Positions 1 to 9,778 of a DNA stretch of 64,000 nucleotides are shown piece by piece; positions within the stretch are counted from its first letter, which is position 1, and every line of letters starts with the position of its first letter. Location of the stretch: NCBI RefSeq assembly GCF_016862175.1, contig NZ_BOML01000058.1, forward strand, positions 124,001 through 188,000, written 5' to 3'. Made by a program: the position numbers and the translations under genes. The DNA is from Paractinoplanes durhamensis (GTDB taxonomy: Bacteria; Actinomycetota; Actinomycetes; Mycobacteriales; Micromonosporaceae). The notes beneath the pieces are model-generated. The model did no database searches. It was given only the letters and a program-made list of their open reading frames with translations, and was not told the DNA's origin.

Positions 1-1
1 C

Positions 2-868
2 GCAGGTGTCGTCGCGGCCGGGGCCGCCACGTTCGCCTATTCGTCGCTCGTCGAGCGGAACATGTTCACGCTGCGCCGCTTCGATGTGCCGGTGCTGGAG
101 CCGGATGCCGAACCGCTGCGCATCCTGCACATCTCCGACCTGCACATGATGCCGTCGCAGGCGCGCAAGCAGGCCTGGGTGGCCTCCCTCGGCGGCACCG
201 ACCCCGACCTGGTCGTGGTCACCGGCGACAACATGTCCGACCCTGGGTCGGTGCCGGGGGTACTGCGGGCCCTCGACCCGTTCCTGTCGGTGCCGGGGGC
301 GTTCGTCTTCGGGTCCAATGACTATCGCGGCCCGGTGTGGGGCAATCCGCTGCGGTATGTGCTGCCGTTCGAGCGGGAGTACGTGCAGGGTGTCGACCTG
401 CCGGCCGAGGAACTGCGGGACGCCTTCACCGACGCGGGGTGGGCCGATCTGAACAACGCCCGCACCGTCATCAAGGCCGGTGGGCGTTCGATCGAGCTGG
501 TCGGGGTGGACGATCCACACGTGGAGCGGGACGACTACGACTCCGTCTCCGGTCCCATCTCCGGCGGTGCCGACCTGCACATCGGCGTCACCCACACGCC
601 GGCCACCCGGGTGCTGGACGCGATGGCTTCGGACGGCTTCTCGCTGCTCCTCGCCGGCCACACGCACGGCGGGCAGGTGTGCGTGCCGTTCTACGGGGCG
701 CTGACCACCAACTGCGACCTGCCGCACTCAATGGCCAAGGGCCTGCACCGCTGGCCGGGCTCCGACGCCTGGCTGCACGTCTCGGCCGGCCTGGGCACCC
801 ACCCGACCGCCCCGATCCGCTTCGCGTGCCGCCCGGAGGCTTCGGTGCTGACGTTGATACCGCGCTGA
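2..868 (+). CDS. Metallophosphoesterase, membrane-anchored (5'-truncated by window edge)
   Basis: This is the C-terminal part of a calcineurin-like metallophosphoesterase; the frame is already open at the left edge, so the true start lies upstream. The first visible residues are small and hydrophobic, like the end of a membrane anchor, so the catalytic domain is probably extracytoplasmic (inference). Metal-binding motifs are clear: HISDLH, VVVTGDN, GSNDY in place of the usual GNHD, and near the end GVTHTP and GHTHGGQ. These ligate a dinuclear metal centre in this family. An internal ATG at 62 gives 268 residues but would discard the anchor. The substrate cannot be deduced. The gene is followed directly by tRNA-Pro. 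Confidence 0.85.
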   Translation, partial: AGVVAAGAATFAYSSLVERNMFTLRRFDVPVLEPDAEPLRILHISDLHMMPSQARKQAWVASLGGTDPDLVVVTGDNMSDPGSVPGVLRALDPFLSVPGAFVFGSNDYRGPVWGNPLRYVLPFEREYVQGVDLPAEELRDAFTDAGWADLNNARTVIKAGGRSIELVGVDDPHVERDDYDSVSGPISGGADLHIGVTHTPATRVLDAMASDGFSLLLAGHTHGGQVCVPFYGALTTNCDLPHSMAKGLHRWPGSDAWLHVSAGLGTHPTAPIRFACRPEASVLTLIPR

Positions 869-940
869 CCTGCGGTTTCACCCCAAGGGGGATACCGATT
901 TCGCTGAGCGCCGGGCGTCGGATAGTATTTCCTGGCAGCT

Positions 941-1017
<77 letters not shown>

Positions 1018-1030
1018 AGAGTTTTGCCAC

Positions 1031-1069
1031 GTCAGGACCGGACTTCCGCTTCAGGAAGCCGGTCCTGAC
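1031..1069 (+). terminator. Hairpin terminator after tRNA-Pro
   Basis: The inverted repeat gtcaggaccgg...ccggtcctgac extends through cttcc/ggaag with one bulged A. It gives a stem of about 16 bp that starts 13 bases after the tRNA CCA. A short TGTTT follows. It probably ends the tRNA transcript. Confidence 0.7.
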
Positions 1070-1240
1070 GTGTTTCAAGACCAAGAAATTCCGAATCGTA
1101 CGCGCACGCCCCGTCCCCAACCGCAGCGTCGGCGAGACCCGGCTCACGCGCGAAAGCAGGCCGCGCTGAGCTCCGTTCAGGAGTGGCACAGCATCGATCG
1201 AAAAGACCGGATGCGTCCCGCTCTGGACAGCAGTTCTGCG

Positions 1241-1432
1241 ATGTCCAGTTACCTCCGTAACGGCGCCCTGCTCGCGGCTGCCGGCCTGCGCTGACCGCCG
1301 CCGCACCCGCCTTTCCGAACGACCAGATCACCTTCAGCGTCGACGCGCACGCCCGCTTCGACGCATGCCCTGGCCGCCTTCATGGAGATGGCCGACGGCA
1401 ACCTGGCCGTCGCCGACGCCAATCACTGGTAG
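1241..1432 (+). pseudogene. Decayed small secreted-protein gene (two apparent frameshifts)
   Basis: An ATG at 1241 opens a signal-peptide-like start (MSSYLRNGALLAAAGL) that stops at 1292-1294. The hydrophobic segment appears to continue in another frame (LTAAAPAFPNDQITFSV...). The last third reads sensibly in yet another frame (HALAAFMEMADGNLAVADAN) and ends at TAG 1430-1432. Two small indels would restore one frame of roughly 64 codons. No homologue is recognised. The rest of the stretch between the tRNA terminator and the next gene (1070-1504) shows no other feature. It could also be chance coding-like sequence in high-GC DNA, so confidence is low. Confidence 0.35.
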
Positions 1433-1504
1433 GGAATCGCGGTCGCACCCTCAAGTGTGGGTAACGGCAACCGATTAGCTCCCAGGACTACCCCTGGAGA
1501 GCCG

Positions 1505-2545
1505 ATGAACTGCACCAACTGTGGTTCGCCCCTGGAGCGGCCGACTGCGTACTGCGGCACCTGCGGTATGGAGGTGTTTGCGGCCGGTCCGGAGGCGGCC
1601 CGGAATCTGCATGCCGAGCCGCATCTCGTGCCGCTTGAGTTCTCCGCGCCTGCCTATGCCATGTATGCCCCGGCACCGGGCGTGTTCGGCACGCCGCGGC
1701 CGTACGGGCCGTCCGGTGGGCTTCCGTTCGGCACCGCCCCGATCTTCTCGCCGCCGAGTGCCGTCGCGGTCGCGGACGCCCCACCCAGCGCCGTCGCGGT
1801 CGCGGAGGCGCCTCCCGGCGACCTCTCGGTCGAGGTTCCGCTCAGTGACTTCTTGCCCGAGAACGTTCCGGTCTCGCCGGCGCCGGCCGGGATGCCGCTC
1901 GATCTCGTCCCGGTCTCGCCGCCGCCCAGCGGGCTTCCCTTCAACCCCGCCGGGATTCTGTTCGACGACGCCCGGGTTTCTCCGCCCGCCGCCTGGTTCA
2001 CGGTCGACGACTCCCCGATCTCGCCACCACCGGCCGGACTCACGTTCGACAACGCTCCGCTCTCGCCACCACCCGCCGGGATCACGCTCGACGTGCCGCC
2101 GGACTGGCCGCCATTTGGCAGTCCGATGCCGGGTCCTCCCTCACCGGAGACGCTCGCCGACCTGGAGCTTGTCGAGTTCGGGCTCGCCCGGCTCGGGCTC
2201 GAACACGACGGTGGCGGCGTTGCTGTCCTGGAGCACGCCCCGCCGCTGGATCCGTTCGCCGACCAGCAGACGCTGGAGTTCCCCGCCATCCAGGTCGAGG
2301 AGCCCGAACCGGCCGAAGCCATGGCGCTGGTGGAAACGGCGCCGGCGGTGAAGGAAGCCACCGACGTTCTCAGCATTGTTGGGTTTGTGCTGGCTGCGGT
2401 GGCTGTGCTGTTCTTTCCGACCGGCGTCATTGCTGTTGCCTGGGGCTTTCTGGCCGAACGGCGCGGTGAGCGGCTCGGCACGATGGCGATCAACGTTGCG
2501 GCCGGCTGCACCGTGGTCGGTGTGGTGCTGCACGCGCTTTCCTGA
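1505..2545 (+). CDS. Zinc-ribbon membrane protein with proline-rich repeats (DUF4190-like C-terminus)
   Basis: The N-terminus is a zinc ribbon with two pairs of cysteines (CTNC and CGTC, within the first 20 residues). A disordered region of about 220 residues follows, rich in Pro, Val, Ala and Asp. It includes back-to-back SAVAVA.APP units and several units of about 17 residues built on [IVL]SPPPAG-x-x-F/L-D. The last 60 residues hold two hydrophobic segments separated by a short basic loop, the layout of DUF4190-type tails. ATG 1505 is preferred over GTG 1457 because GGAGA lies at 1496-1500. Inference: a membrane-tethered scaffold or sensor. The gene stands alone and ends at a strong hairpin; its function is unknown. 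Confidence 0.8.
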   Translation: MNCTNCGSPLERPTAYCGTCGMEVFAAGPEAARNLHAEPHLVPLEFSAPAYAMYAPAPGVFGTPRPYGPSGGLPFGTAPIFSPPSAVAVADAPPSAVAVAEAPPGDLSVEVPLSDFLPENVPVSPAPAGMPLDLVPVSPPPSGLPFNPAGILFDDARVSPPAAWFTVDDSPISPPPAGLTFDNAPLSPPPAGITLDVPPDWPPFGSPMPGPPSPETLADLELVEFGLARLGLEHDGGGVAVLEHAPPLDPFADQQTLEFPAIQVEEPEPAEAMALVETAPAVKEATDVLSIVGFVLAAVAVLFFPTGVIAVAWGFLAERRGERLGTMAINVAAGCTVVGVVLHALS

Positions 2546-2554
2546 AAAGCAGAA

Positions 2555-2591
2555 GACCCGGGGGACGGCTTTACGCCGTACACCCCGGGTC
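2555..2591. terminator. Bidirectional hairpin terminator between convergent genes
   Basis: The perfect arms gacccgggg and ccccgggtc surround an inner gacggc...gccgt pairing. The hairpin sits between the stop of the zinc-ribbon gene (2545) and the stop of the convergent small membrane gene (2606), so it can serve both. Confidence 0.75.
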
Positions 2592-2605
2592 GTTGAATGT
2601 GGGCT

Positions 2606-2905
2606 TCAGAGCGCCAGCTGCGGTCGCACCGGGACGGTGGTCACCGCTGGGCCGACGCTTCGGCCGGGGAGTTGCTGCTGCGGCACCGCGTACGGGCCGA
2701 GCATGGTCTCGACTGCGGGGGCGATCGCCGGGCGGCCGTTGAGCTGGATGAGCCGGGCGGCGCGGGCGAGAGAGCCGGTCTCGCCGTCGCGGAAGCCTTC
2801 CCGGTAACCCTTCTCGTAGCGCTCGCCTCGGCCGAGAGCTCGGCCGAGGGCGAAGCACGAGGAACCGGCGAGTGCGATCAGGAAGAACAATGCGAAGGGT
2901 GTCAC
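2606..2905 (-). CDS. Small single-pass membrane protein, unknown function
   Basis: A 99-residue protein. Residues 4-22 (FALFFLIALAGSSCFALG) form one transmembrane helix, followed by a charged stretch with RYEKGYREGFRDGE, then a Pro/Gln/Val-rich tail. The ATG follows a GGAAC stretch at a usable distance. The amphipathic region after the helix may bind the inner leaflet or a partner (inference). It sits 79 bp downstream, in the leftward direction, of the GGDEF-EAL gene and could be in the same transcript. No family is recognised. Confidence 0.65.
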   Translation of the reverse strand: MTPFALFFLIALAGSSCFALGRALGRGERYEKGYREGFRDGETGSLARAARLIQLNGRPAIAPAVETMLGPYAVPQQQLPGRSVGPAVTTVPVRPQLAL

Positions 2906-2984
2906 GGAAATGTTCCTTCCGAGTTATTAGCACCAATTAGGCGAAAAGTACCCCAAAAGGATCTTCCATGTTGTAGCGCGGAGA

Positions 2985-5183
2985 TCAAGTACGCGGACGG
3001 GTGACTCGATCTTCGACGAGCTGCGTGAGCAGGCGCGCGGGCAGTTCCTCGGGGTCGGTCGGGCGGCACAGGTGGTAGCCCTGGCCGTAGGCGCAACCCA
3101 GCCCGCGCAACGCCTGCAGCTGCGCGGCGTTCTCGATCCCCTCGGCCACCGTGCGCAGGCCGAGGATCTGCGCCAGCTCGACGATCGTCCGCACCAGCGC
3201 CAGGTCCTCGCCGGTCAACTCGGCCCGCGCGATGAATGCCCGGTCGATCTTCAGCTCGTCGACCGGCAATTCGCGCAGGTAGGCGAGCGACGAATAGCCC
3301 GTACCGAAATCGTCGATGGACAGCTGCACGCCGAGGCCGCGCAGCGTGTGCAGGGCCGCCTTGCCCAGGTCGGGCTCGCTCATCAGCACCGACTCGGTCA
3401 GCTCCAGCGTCACCGCACTCGACGGCAGGCCGGCGATGGCCAGGGCCCGCATCACGCTGTCGGCGAACCGGGGATGCACCAGCTGATGCCCGGAGACGTT
3501 GACGTTCAGCCCGAGGTCGGGGAACTCCCGCCGCCAGCGCGCCACCTGCTGGGCACTGGTCTCCAGCACCCACTGGCCGATGTCGACGATCAGCCCGAAC
3601 TCCTCGGCGATCGGGATGAAGTCGACCGGCGAGACGAACCCGCGGGTCGGGCTGTGCCAGCGGATCAGCGCCTCGACGCCGGCCGGGCCGCCGTCGCCCA
3701 GCCGGATCAGCGGCTGGTACTGCAACCGGAACTCGCCCTCGCGCAATGCTCGCTGCAGGTCGCCGCGCAGACTCAGGTGGTCGAGCGCCTCGGAGTGCAT
3801 GAACGACTCGTAGACCCGGACCCGGCCCGGACCCTCCTTCTTCGCCCGGTACATCGCGACGTCGGCGTTGTGCAGCAGCGACTCGGGCTTCTCCACGGCC
3901 TCCCGGGAGATGGCGATGCCGACGCTGGCGCCGATGAAGATCTCCCGGCCGGCCACCCGGAACGGCTCCTTGATCGCGGAGACGACCCGCTCGCCGACGA
4001 TGGTGGCGGCCTCGCGCGGGGAGTCGTGCAGCAGGGCGGCGAACTCGTCCCCGCCGAGCCGGGCGGTGGTGTCGCTGGCCCGTACGCAACCGCGCAGCCG
4101 CCGCGCGACCAGCGCGAGCAGCTGATCGCCGGCTTCGTGGCCGAGGCTGTCGTTGACCGCCTTGAACCGGTCCAGGTCGATGAAGAGCACGCTGGTCGGG
4201 TCGGTCGAGGTGCCCCGGGACGCCAGCACCCGGTTGAGGATCTTGAGGAAGAGCGCCCGGTTCGGCAGGCCGGTGACCGGGTCGTGGTGGGCCTCGCGGA
4301 CCGCCTCGACGGTCCGCGCGTCGGTCAGCGCCAGGCTCACCTGCTGGGCGAACGCGGCCAGCTGATCACGCTGCTCGGTGTGCTGCTCGGTGCCGCCGGG
4401 CAGGTGCGCGACCAGGCAGCCGGCCATCTCACCGGTCACCCGCACCGGAGCGGCGATCGCGGTGCCGGTCGAGTCGGGCCGGATCAGCACCGAGCCGGCC
4501 GCCATCGCGGCCCGCGCCGCCGACTCGTGGGCCGGCTCGCCGTCGGTGCCGCCGCAGGTCGACGCGACGCTCAGCCGGCGGTCCTGGCCGCCCTCGGCGA
4601 GCAGCAGCGCCACCGTGGCACCGTCGAGCAGTTCGGCCGCGCCACTGGTCACCGCGTCCAGGATCTCCGGCAGCGGCCGCCGGGCCGAGATCGCCCGCTG
4701 GATGGTCAGCAGCGACTCGACCAGCCGCTGCCGGGTCTGCGCGCTGGTCGCCTGCCGTTCCTTCTCGGCGCGCAGGTGCCGCTCGGCGGCCAGCACCCGG
4801 ATGCTGCGCAACGCCAGGCCGAGCACCTGGGCCATGCCCTGCAGCATCTGCCTTTCCTCGGGGCCGAACGGTTCGTCCAGCCGGGCCACGATCAGCGCGT
4901 CCGCGTGCTCCACGCCCAGCGGGCACGGCACGGCGTAGAGCTCACCGCGGCCGATCACGTCGAGCAGGGTCTCGCCGGCCGCCACCGCGCGCAGGCGGGC
5001 TTCCGGGACGGCCGGGCCGAAGCCGTACGCGCCCAGGACCTTGCCCTCGCGCACGACCGCGCCCACCTCGGCCTCGACCATCTCGACGGCCCGCTGGACC
5101 GCATGGGTGATCGCCGTTTCCTCGTTCTCGGCCGCGTTGACCGCGGTGAAGAACTCGGTGAGCAGGTGCGTCGACCAGTTCAT
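2985..5183 (-). CDS. GAF-GAF-GGDEF-EAL cyclic-di-GMP turnover protein
   Basis: A cytosolic protein of 732 residues with two GAF-like sensory regions (about 1-135 and 160-300) joined by a charged helix. A diguanylate cyclase domain follows, with GGDEF intact at about 377-381 and an inhibitory-site RxxD (RASD) exactly five residues before it. The EAL phosphodiesterase domain (about 480-725) keeps EAL, the LNVNVSG asparagine, ELTES, IDDFGTGYSSL, the KIDR lysine and AEGIE. Both activities therefore look possible. ATG 5183 was chosen because it lies five bases after the FIST gene stop, with AGCGG before it. A longer open frame to 5426 overlaps the FIST gene and is not credible. The FIST protein probably supplies the signal. 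Confidence 0.93.
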   Translation of the reverse strand: MNWSTHLLTEFFTAVNAAENEETAITHAVQRAVEMVEAEVGAVVREGKVLGAYGFGPAVPEARLRAVAAGETLLDVIGRGELYAVPCPLGVEHADALIVARLDEPFGPEERQMLQGMAQVLGLALRSIRVLAAERHLRAEKERQATSAQTRQRLVESLLTIQRAISARRPLPEILDAVTSGAAELLDGATVALLLAEGGQDRRLSVASTCGGTDGEPAHESAARAAMAAGSVLIRPDSTGTAIAAPVRVTGEMAGCLVAHLPGGTEQHTEQRDQLAAFAQQVSLALTDARTVEAVREAHHDPVTGLPNRALFLKILNRVLASRGTSTDPTSVLFIDLDRFKAVNDSLGHEAGDQLLALVARRLRGCVRASDTTARLGGDEFAALLHDSPREAATIVGERVVSAIKEPFRVAGREIFIGASVGIAISREAVEKPESLLHNADVAMYRAKKEGPGRVRVYESFMHSEALDHLSLRGDLQRALREGEFRLQYQPLIRLGDGGPAGVEALIRWHSPTRGFVSPVDFIPIAEEFGLIVDIGQWVLETSAQQVARWRREFPDLGLNVNVSGHQLVHPRFADSVMRALAIAGLPSSAVTLELTESVLMSEPDLGKAALHTLRGLGVQLSIDDFGTGYSSLAYLRELPVDELKIDRAFIARAELTGEDLALVRTIVELAQILGLRTVAEGIENAAQLQALRGLGCAYGQGYHLCRPTDPEELPARLLTQLVEDRVTRPRT

Positions 5184-5188
5184 CCGCT

Positions 5189-6349
5189 TCAAGCCAGGGC
5201 CAAGGTGACGAGGGTGAGGTGATGGAGGCCGCTGGCGCCGCGGATCCGGGCGACCTCTCCGCCGGTGTAGAAACCGGCGAACGGCGCGCCGTGGAGAGCC
5301 TCCCGCATGACCGCGATCTCCTCGTCCATCCCGCCCTCGACCAGGCCGGCCCGGCGGCCGGCGCAGTCGAAGGCGAGCACGCCGAGCGGGGCGAGGCCGT
5401 CGAGCCGGGCGAGTGCCTCGGTGCACGACCAGGATGCGCCGTCGAGCAGCGCCTGCCGGTCCGCCTCCATCAGCCAGACCTGCGCGCCCTGCGGGATGTC
5501 GGCGGTGCCCCAGACCGAGCGTTCCTCGTCGTCCCCGGCGTGGATCACCCGGATGTCCTCGCCGTTGCGCCGGGACAGGCCGAGCGGCTGCAACGGCCGG
5601 CCGCGGTCGAAGAACTCATCGGCCGTGCCCTCGAAGTTGTTGCGCCGCAGCAGCACGTCCAGGGCCGGCTCCTCGTCGAGCTGGTAGATGTGCGCGCCCT
5701 TGCTCTTGGTGACGATCATCGGCGGTTCGATCCGGCGCCAGCCGTGCGCGATGCCGATGCCGACCGGCCCGTCCGAGCCGAGCGCGAGCCCGACCACCGA
5801 GTTGGTCAGCACCTCGTCGCCGTAGAACTGGAAGGTCTGCTCGAACTTCCGGTCGTCCGCGCTGAACCCGCCGACCAGCGGAACGGTCGCGCCGATGCCC
5901 GAGTAGGCGCCCCGGATGATGTCGTGCGGATGGCCGGTCAGCCCGTCGCAGAGCAGGACCAGCACCTTGTGATCGTCGTGCAGGCCACGCAGCGACTCGG
6001 CGACCGCGGCGCCGGCCGCGCGCGGATCGGACTCGCTGATGTGCGCCGCCCGGGTGTGCACGGTGAAGCCGTCGCCGCCGAGCGCGGCCACCGAGACGCC
6101 GCCCACGGTCATCCCGGAGTTGCCGAGCTCGCCCATGGTGGTGCAGCCGACGATCGCCGCATCCGGGCCGGCCTCGGCCCGCACCCCGGCGAGCAGCGCC
6201 CGCAGGTCGTGCGCCACCGAGCAGAAGACCACGACCGCCTTGGGCGCTCGGCCGCCGATCGCCTCCACGACGGCCTCGGCACCGGCCTTCGCGGAGTCCG
6301 CGGCGCTGCTCTGCCCGGCGCCGAACCAACGGTGCGGGATGCTCTGCAT
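5189..6349 (-). CDS. FIST-domain sensory protein (FIST_N + FIST_C)
   Basis: A 386-residue cytosolic protein with FIST family features. The N half carries VVVFCSVAHDL, IVGCTTMGELG and a GGVSVAALGG strand. The C half has DEEPALDVL, a conserved middle with SVWGTADIPQGAQVWLMEAD, and the closing CAGRR...GFYTGGEVA. FIST domains are known signal-input modules, often encoded beside GGDEF/EAL proteins or histidine kinases, and are thought to bind small ligands such as amino acids. The stop lies five bases before the GGDEF-EAL start, so the two are almost certainly translationally coupled. It is divergent from pyrE across 92 bp. The ligand is unknown. Confidence 0.92.
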   Translation of the reverse strand: MQSIPHRWFGAGQSSAADSAKAGAEAVVEAIGGRAPKAVVVFCSVAHDLRALLAGVRAEAGPDAAIVGCTTMGELGNSGMTVGGVSVAALGGDGFTVHTRAAHISESDPRAAGAAVAESLRGLHDDHKVLVLLCDGLTGHPHDIIRGAYSGIGATVPLVGGFSADDRKFEQTFQFYGDEVLTNSVVGLALGSDGPVGIGIAHGWRRIEPPMIVTKSKGAHIYQLDEEPALDVLLRRNNFEGTADEFFDRGRPLQPLGLSRRNGEDIRVIHAGDDEERSVWGTADIPQGAQVWLMEADRQALLDGASWSCTEALARLDGLAPLGVLAFDCAGRRAGLVEGGMDEEIAVMREALHGAPFAGFYTGGEVARIRGASGLHHLTLVTLALA

Positions 6350-6441
6350 GATCCTATGATCGGCACGGTTTGTCGGTTGCTGAGTGGTTGCGTGTGGGGT
6401 GCTGTCATCCGTCCCCGGGCCGCCTGCCAGGCTTGGACCTT

Positions 6442-6960
6442 GTGACTTCCTCTGAAGACCTGGCCCGGCGGGTCCGCGACGTCAGCCGGCTGACCGGTGA
6501 GTTCGTCCTGCGGTCCGGCCGCACCGCGACCGAATATTTTGACAAGTACCAGTTCGAGGCCGACCCGGAGCTGCTCGACCAACTGGCCGAGCGGATGGCC
6601 GTGCTGATCCCCGAGGGCATCGAGGTGCTGGCCGGGCTGGAGATGGGCGGCATCGCCGTGGTGACGGCGCTGGCCCGGCACGCCAAGCTGCCCACCGCGT
6701 TCATCCGCAAGCAGGCCAAGCAGTACGGCACCGCCCGGCTGGCCGAGGGTGCCGAGGTGGCCGGTCGCCGGGTGCTGGTGGTCGAGGACGTCGTCACGTC
6801 CGGCGGCCAGGTGGTCATCTCCACCGGCGACCTGCGCAAGCTGGGTGCGCACGTGGACCACGCGCTGTGCGTGATCGACCGTCAGGAGGGCGGCTCCGCG
6901 GCCCTGGCGGCCGAGGGCATCACCCTTCGGGCGCTGCTGACCAGGGAAGACCTCAGCTAA
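6442..6960 (+). CDS. pyrE: Orotate phosphoribosyltransferase
   Basis: A 172-residue cytosolic enzyme that joins orotate to PRPP to make orotidine 5'-phosphate in de novo pyrimidine synthesis. The PRPP-binding loop is intact as VLVVEDVVTSGGQ (about residues 112-124), and the type-I PRTase core has AGLEMGGIAVVTAL and the KQAKQYGT flexible-loop lysines. Length fits short bacterial PyrE. GTG 6442 is chosen because the family starts close to TSSEDLARRV; the upstream in-frame stretch has no family-like residues. A CAGGCT box eight bases upstream may be the -10 of a leaderless transcript. Its stop overlaps the convergent cutA stop by four bases. Confidence 0.93.
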   Translation: MTSSEDLARRVRDVSRLTGEFVLRSGRTATEYFDKYQFEADPELLDQLAERMAVLIPEGIEVLAGLEMGGIAVVTALARHAKLPTAFIRKQAKQYGTARLAEGAEVAGRRVLVVEDVVTSGGQVVISTGDLRKLGAHVDHALCVIDRQEGGSAALAAEGITLRALLTREDLS

Positions 6961-7286
6961 CTCCCGGTCTCTTTGAAGACCCAGTCGAGGTACGCCGGGT
7001 TTCCGGCCACCACCGGCATGGCCAGTACGCACGGAACGTCGTACGGATGCTCGGCGTTCGCCCGCTCGATGATCTTGTCGACCAGCTCCGCACGGGTGTG
7101 CAGGGCGACCCGGGCCTCGGGGTCGTCCTGCACCGCGCCGTCCCAGCGGTAGATCGAGCGGATCGCCGCGACCTGCTGCCCGCAGGCGGCGAGGCGCTCC
7201 TCGACCAGGCGGCGGGTGAAGCCGGCCAGCCACTCCGGGTCGGCGGCGGTGATCACGACCTCGACGACACCGGTGGCGGCGGTCAT
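6957..7286 (-). CDS. cutA: CutA1 divalent-cation tolerance family protein
   Basis: A 109-residue protein of the trimeric, ferredoxin-like CutA1 family. Recognisable segments are VEVVITAADPEW at the start, the LVEERLAACGQQV helix, SIYRWDGAVQDDPEA, the KIIERANAEHPYDVPCVLAMPV strand-turn region, and YLDWV near the C-terminus. Members bind divalent metals and are linked to copper tolerance, although the physiological role is unsettled. The ATG overlaps the asd stop codon as ATGA, showing coupling to the lysC-asd unit. The stop overlaps pyrE by four bases on the other strand. Confidence 0.9.
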   Translation of the reverse strand: MTAATGVVEVVITAADPEWLAGFTRRLVEERLAACGQQVAAIRSIYRWDGAVQDDPEARVALHTRAELVDKIIERANAEHPYDVPCVLAMPVVAGNPAYLDWVFKETGS

Positions 7287-8335
7287 TTCATTTCCGCGGC
7301 GATCAGCTCGGCGATCTGCACGGTGTTGAGCGCGGCACCCTTGCGCATGTTGTCGCCGGTCACGAAGAGATCGAGCGCGCGCGGGTCGTCCATCGCCCGG
7401 CGGATGCGGCCCACCCAGGACGGATCGGTGCCGACCGCGTCGATCGGCATCGGGAACTCGCCGGCCTCCGGGTCGTCGACCAGGATCACCCCGGGGGCGC
7501 CACGCAGCGCCTGACGGGCACCGTCCGCGTCGACCTCAGAACCGAACACCGCGTGTACGGCTATCGAGTGGCCGGTCACCACCGGCACCCGGACGCAGGT
7601 GGCGGAGACCTTCAAGGCCGGCAGCCCGAGGATCTTGCGGGACTCGTTGCGCAGCTTGAGCTCCTCGGACGACCAGCCGAGCGGCTCCTGGACGCCCGAC
7701 CAGGGCACCACGTTGAGCGCGAGCGGCGCCGGGAACGGGCCGAGATCGTCGCCGACCGCCTGCCGCACGTTGCCCGGCCGGGAGCCCAGCGAACGGTCGC
7801 CGGCCACCTTGCTGAGCTGGTCGTGCAGGGTGTCCACACCGATCTGACCCGCGCCCGAGGCGGCCTGGTAGGAGGCGAGCACCAGCTCGCGCAGGCCGTA
7901 CTCGCGGTGCAGCGGCGCGATCGCCATGATCATCGCCATCACCGTGCAGTTGGCGTTGGAGACGATGTTGCGCGGGCGGTCGCGCACCGCTTCCTTGTTG
8001 ACCTCGGGCACGACCAGCGGCACGTCCGCGTCCATCCGGAAGGCCGCCGAGTTGTCCACCACGGTCACGCCGCGGGCAGCCGCGATCGGCGCCCACTCGC
8101 GCGACACGTCGTCGGGCACGTCGAACATGGCCACGTCGACGCCGTCGAACGCCTCCGGGGTCAGCTCCCGCACGGTCAGCTGCTCACCGCGGCAGCTCAG
8201 CTCCTTGCCGGCACTACGCGCGGTGGCGAGCAGCCGGATCTCCCCCCAGACGTTGCGCCGGGAGGAGAGCAATTCGAGCATGACGGTACCGACGGAGCCG
8301 GTGGCTCCGACGACGGCGAGCGTGGGCTGCGCCAT
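7283..8335 (-). CDS. asd: Aspartate-semialdehyde dehydrogenase
   Basis: A 350-residue cytosolic enzyme that reduces aspartyl-4-phosphate to aspartate 4-semialdehyde with NADPH, the branch point toward lysine/diaminopimelate, threonine and methionine. The N-terminal Rossmann motif is VVGATGSVGTVMLELL. The catalytic cysteine lies in SNANCTVMAM, and the active-site histidine is expected in VVTGHSIAVHAVF. The loop VDNSAAFRMDADVPLVVPEVN is typical. The ATG lies eight bases beyond the lysC stop. The stop is fused with the cutA start (ATGA). Together with lysC it forms the classical actinobacterial ask-asd operon. Confidence 0.96.
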   Translation of the reverse strand: MAQPTLAVVGATGSVGTVMLELLSSRRNVWGEIRLLATARSAGKELSCRGEQLTVRELTPEAFDGVDVAMFDVPDDVSREWAPIAAARGVTVVDNSAAFRMDADVPLVVPEVNKEAVRDRPRNIVSNANCTVMAMIMAIAPLHREYGLRELVLASYQAASGAGQIGVDTLHDQLSKVAGDRSLGSRPGNVRQAVGDDLGPFPAPLALNVVPWSGVQEPLGWSSEELKLRNESRKILGLPALKVSATCVRVPVVTGHSIAVHAVFGSEVDADGARQALRGAPGVILVDDPEAGEFPMPIDAVGTDPSWVGRIRRAMDDPRALDLFVTGDNMRKGAALNTVQIAELIAAEMK

Positions 8336-8343
8336 CGGGACTC

Positions 8344-9609
<1,266 letters not shown>

Positions 9610-9778
9610 GGGTAACCATTCCTTCGGTTTCTGCCAAACGCCCGGTCAGGGCAATCGCCACCACATTAGCCGCGCCCCGGCGCGAGACCGACAGCCGATC
9701 CCAGGATTCGGCCTATAACCGGCGACACGCCAGTGCACGACAACGACCGGTTCGGCCCGCAGAGGCGAGAATGTCTCG

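Noticed and set aside
3072..5222. Long open frame on the plus strand opposite the GGDEF-EAL gene
   Set aside because: It is antisense to a gene with full catalytic motifs. Its translation is Arg/Gly/Ala/Gln-rich without domain signals, as expected from high GC third positions.
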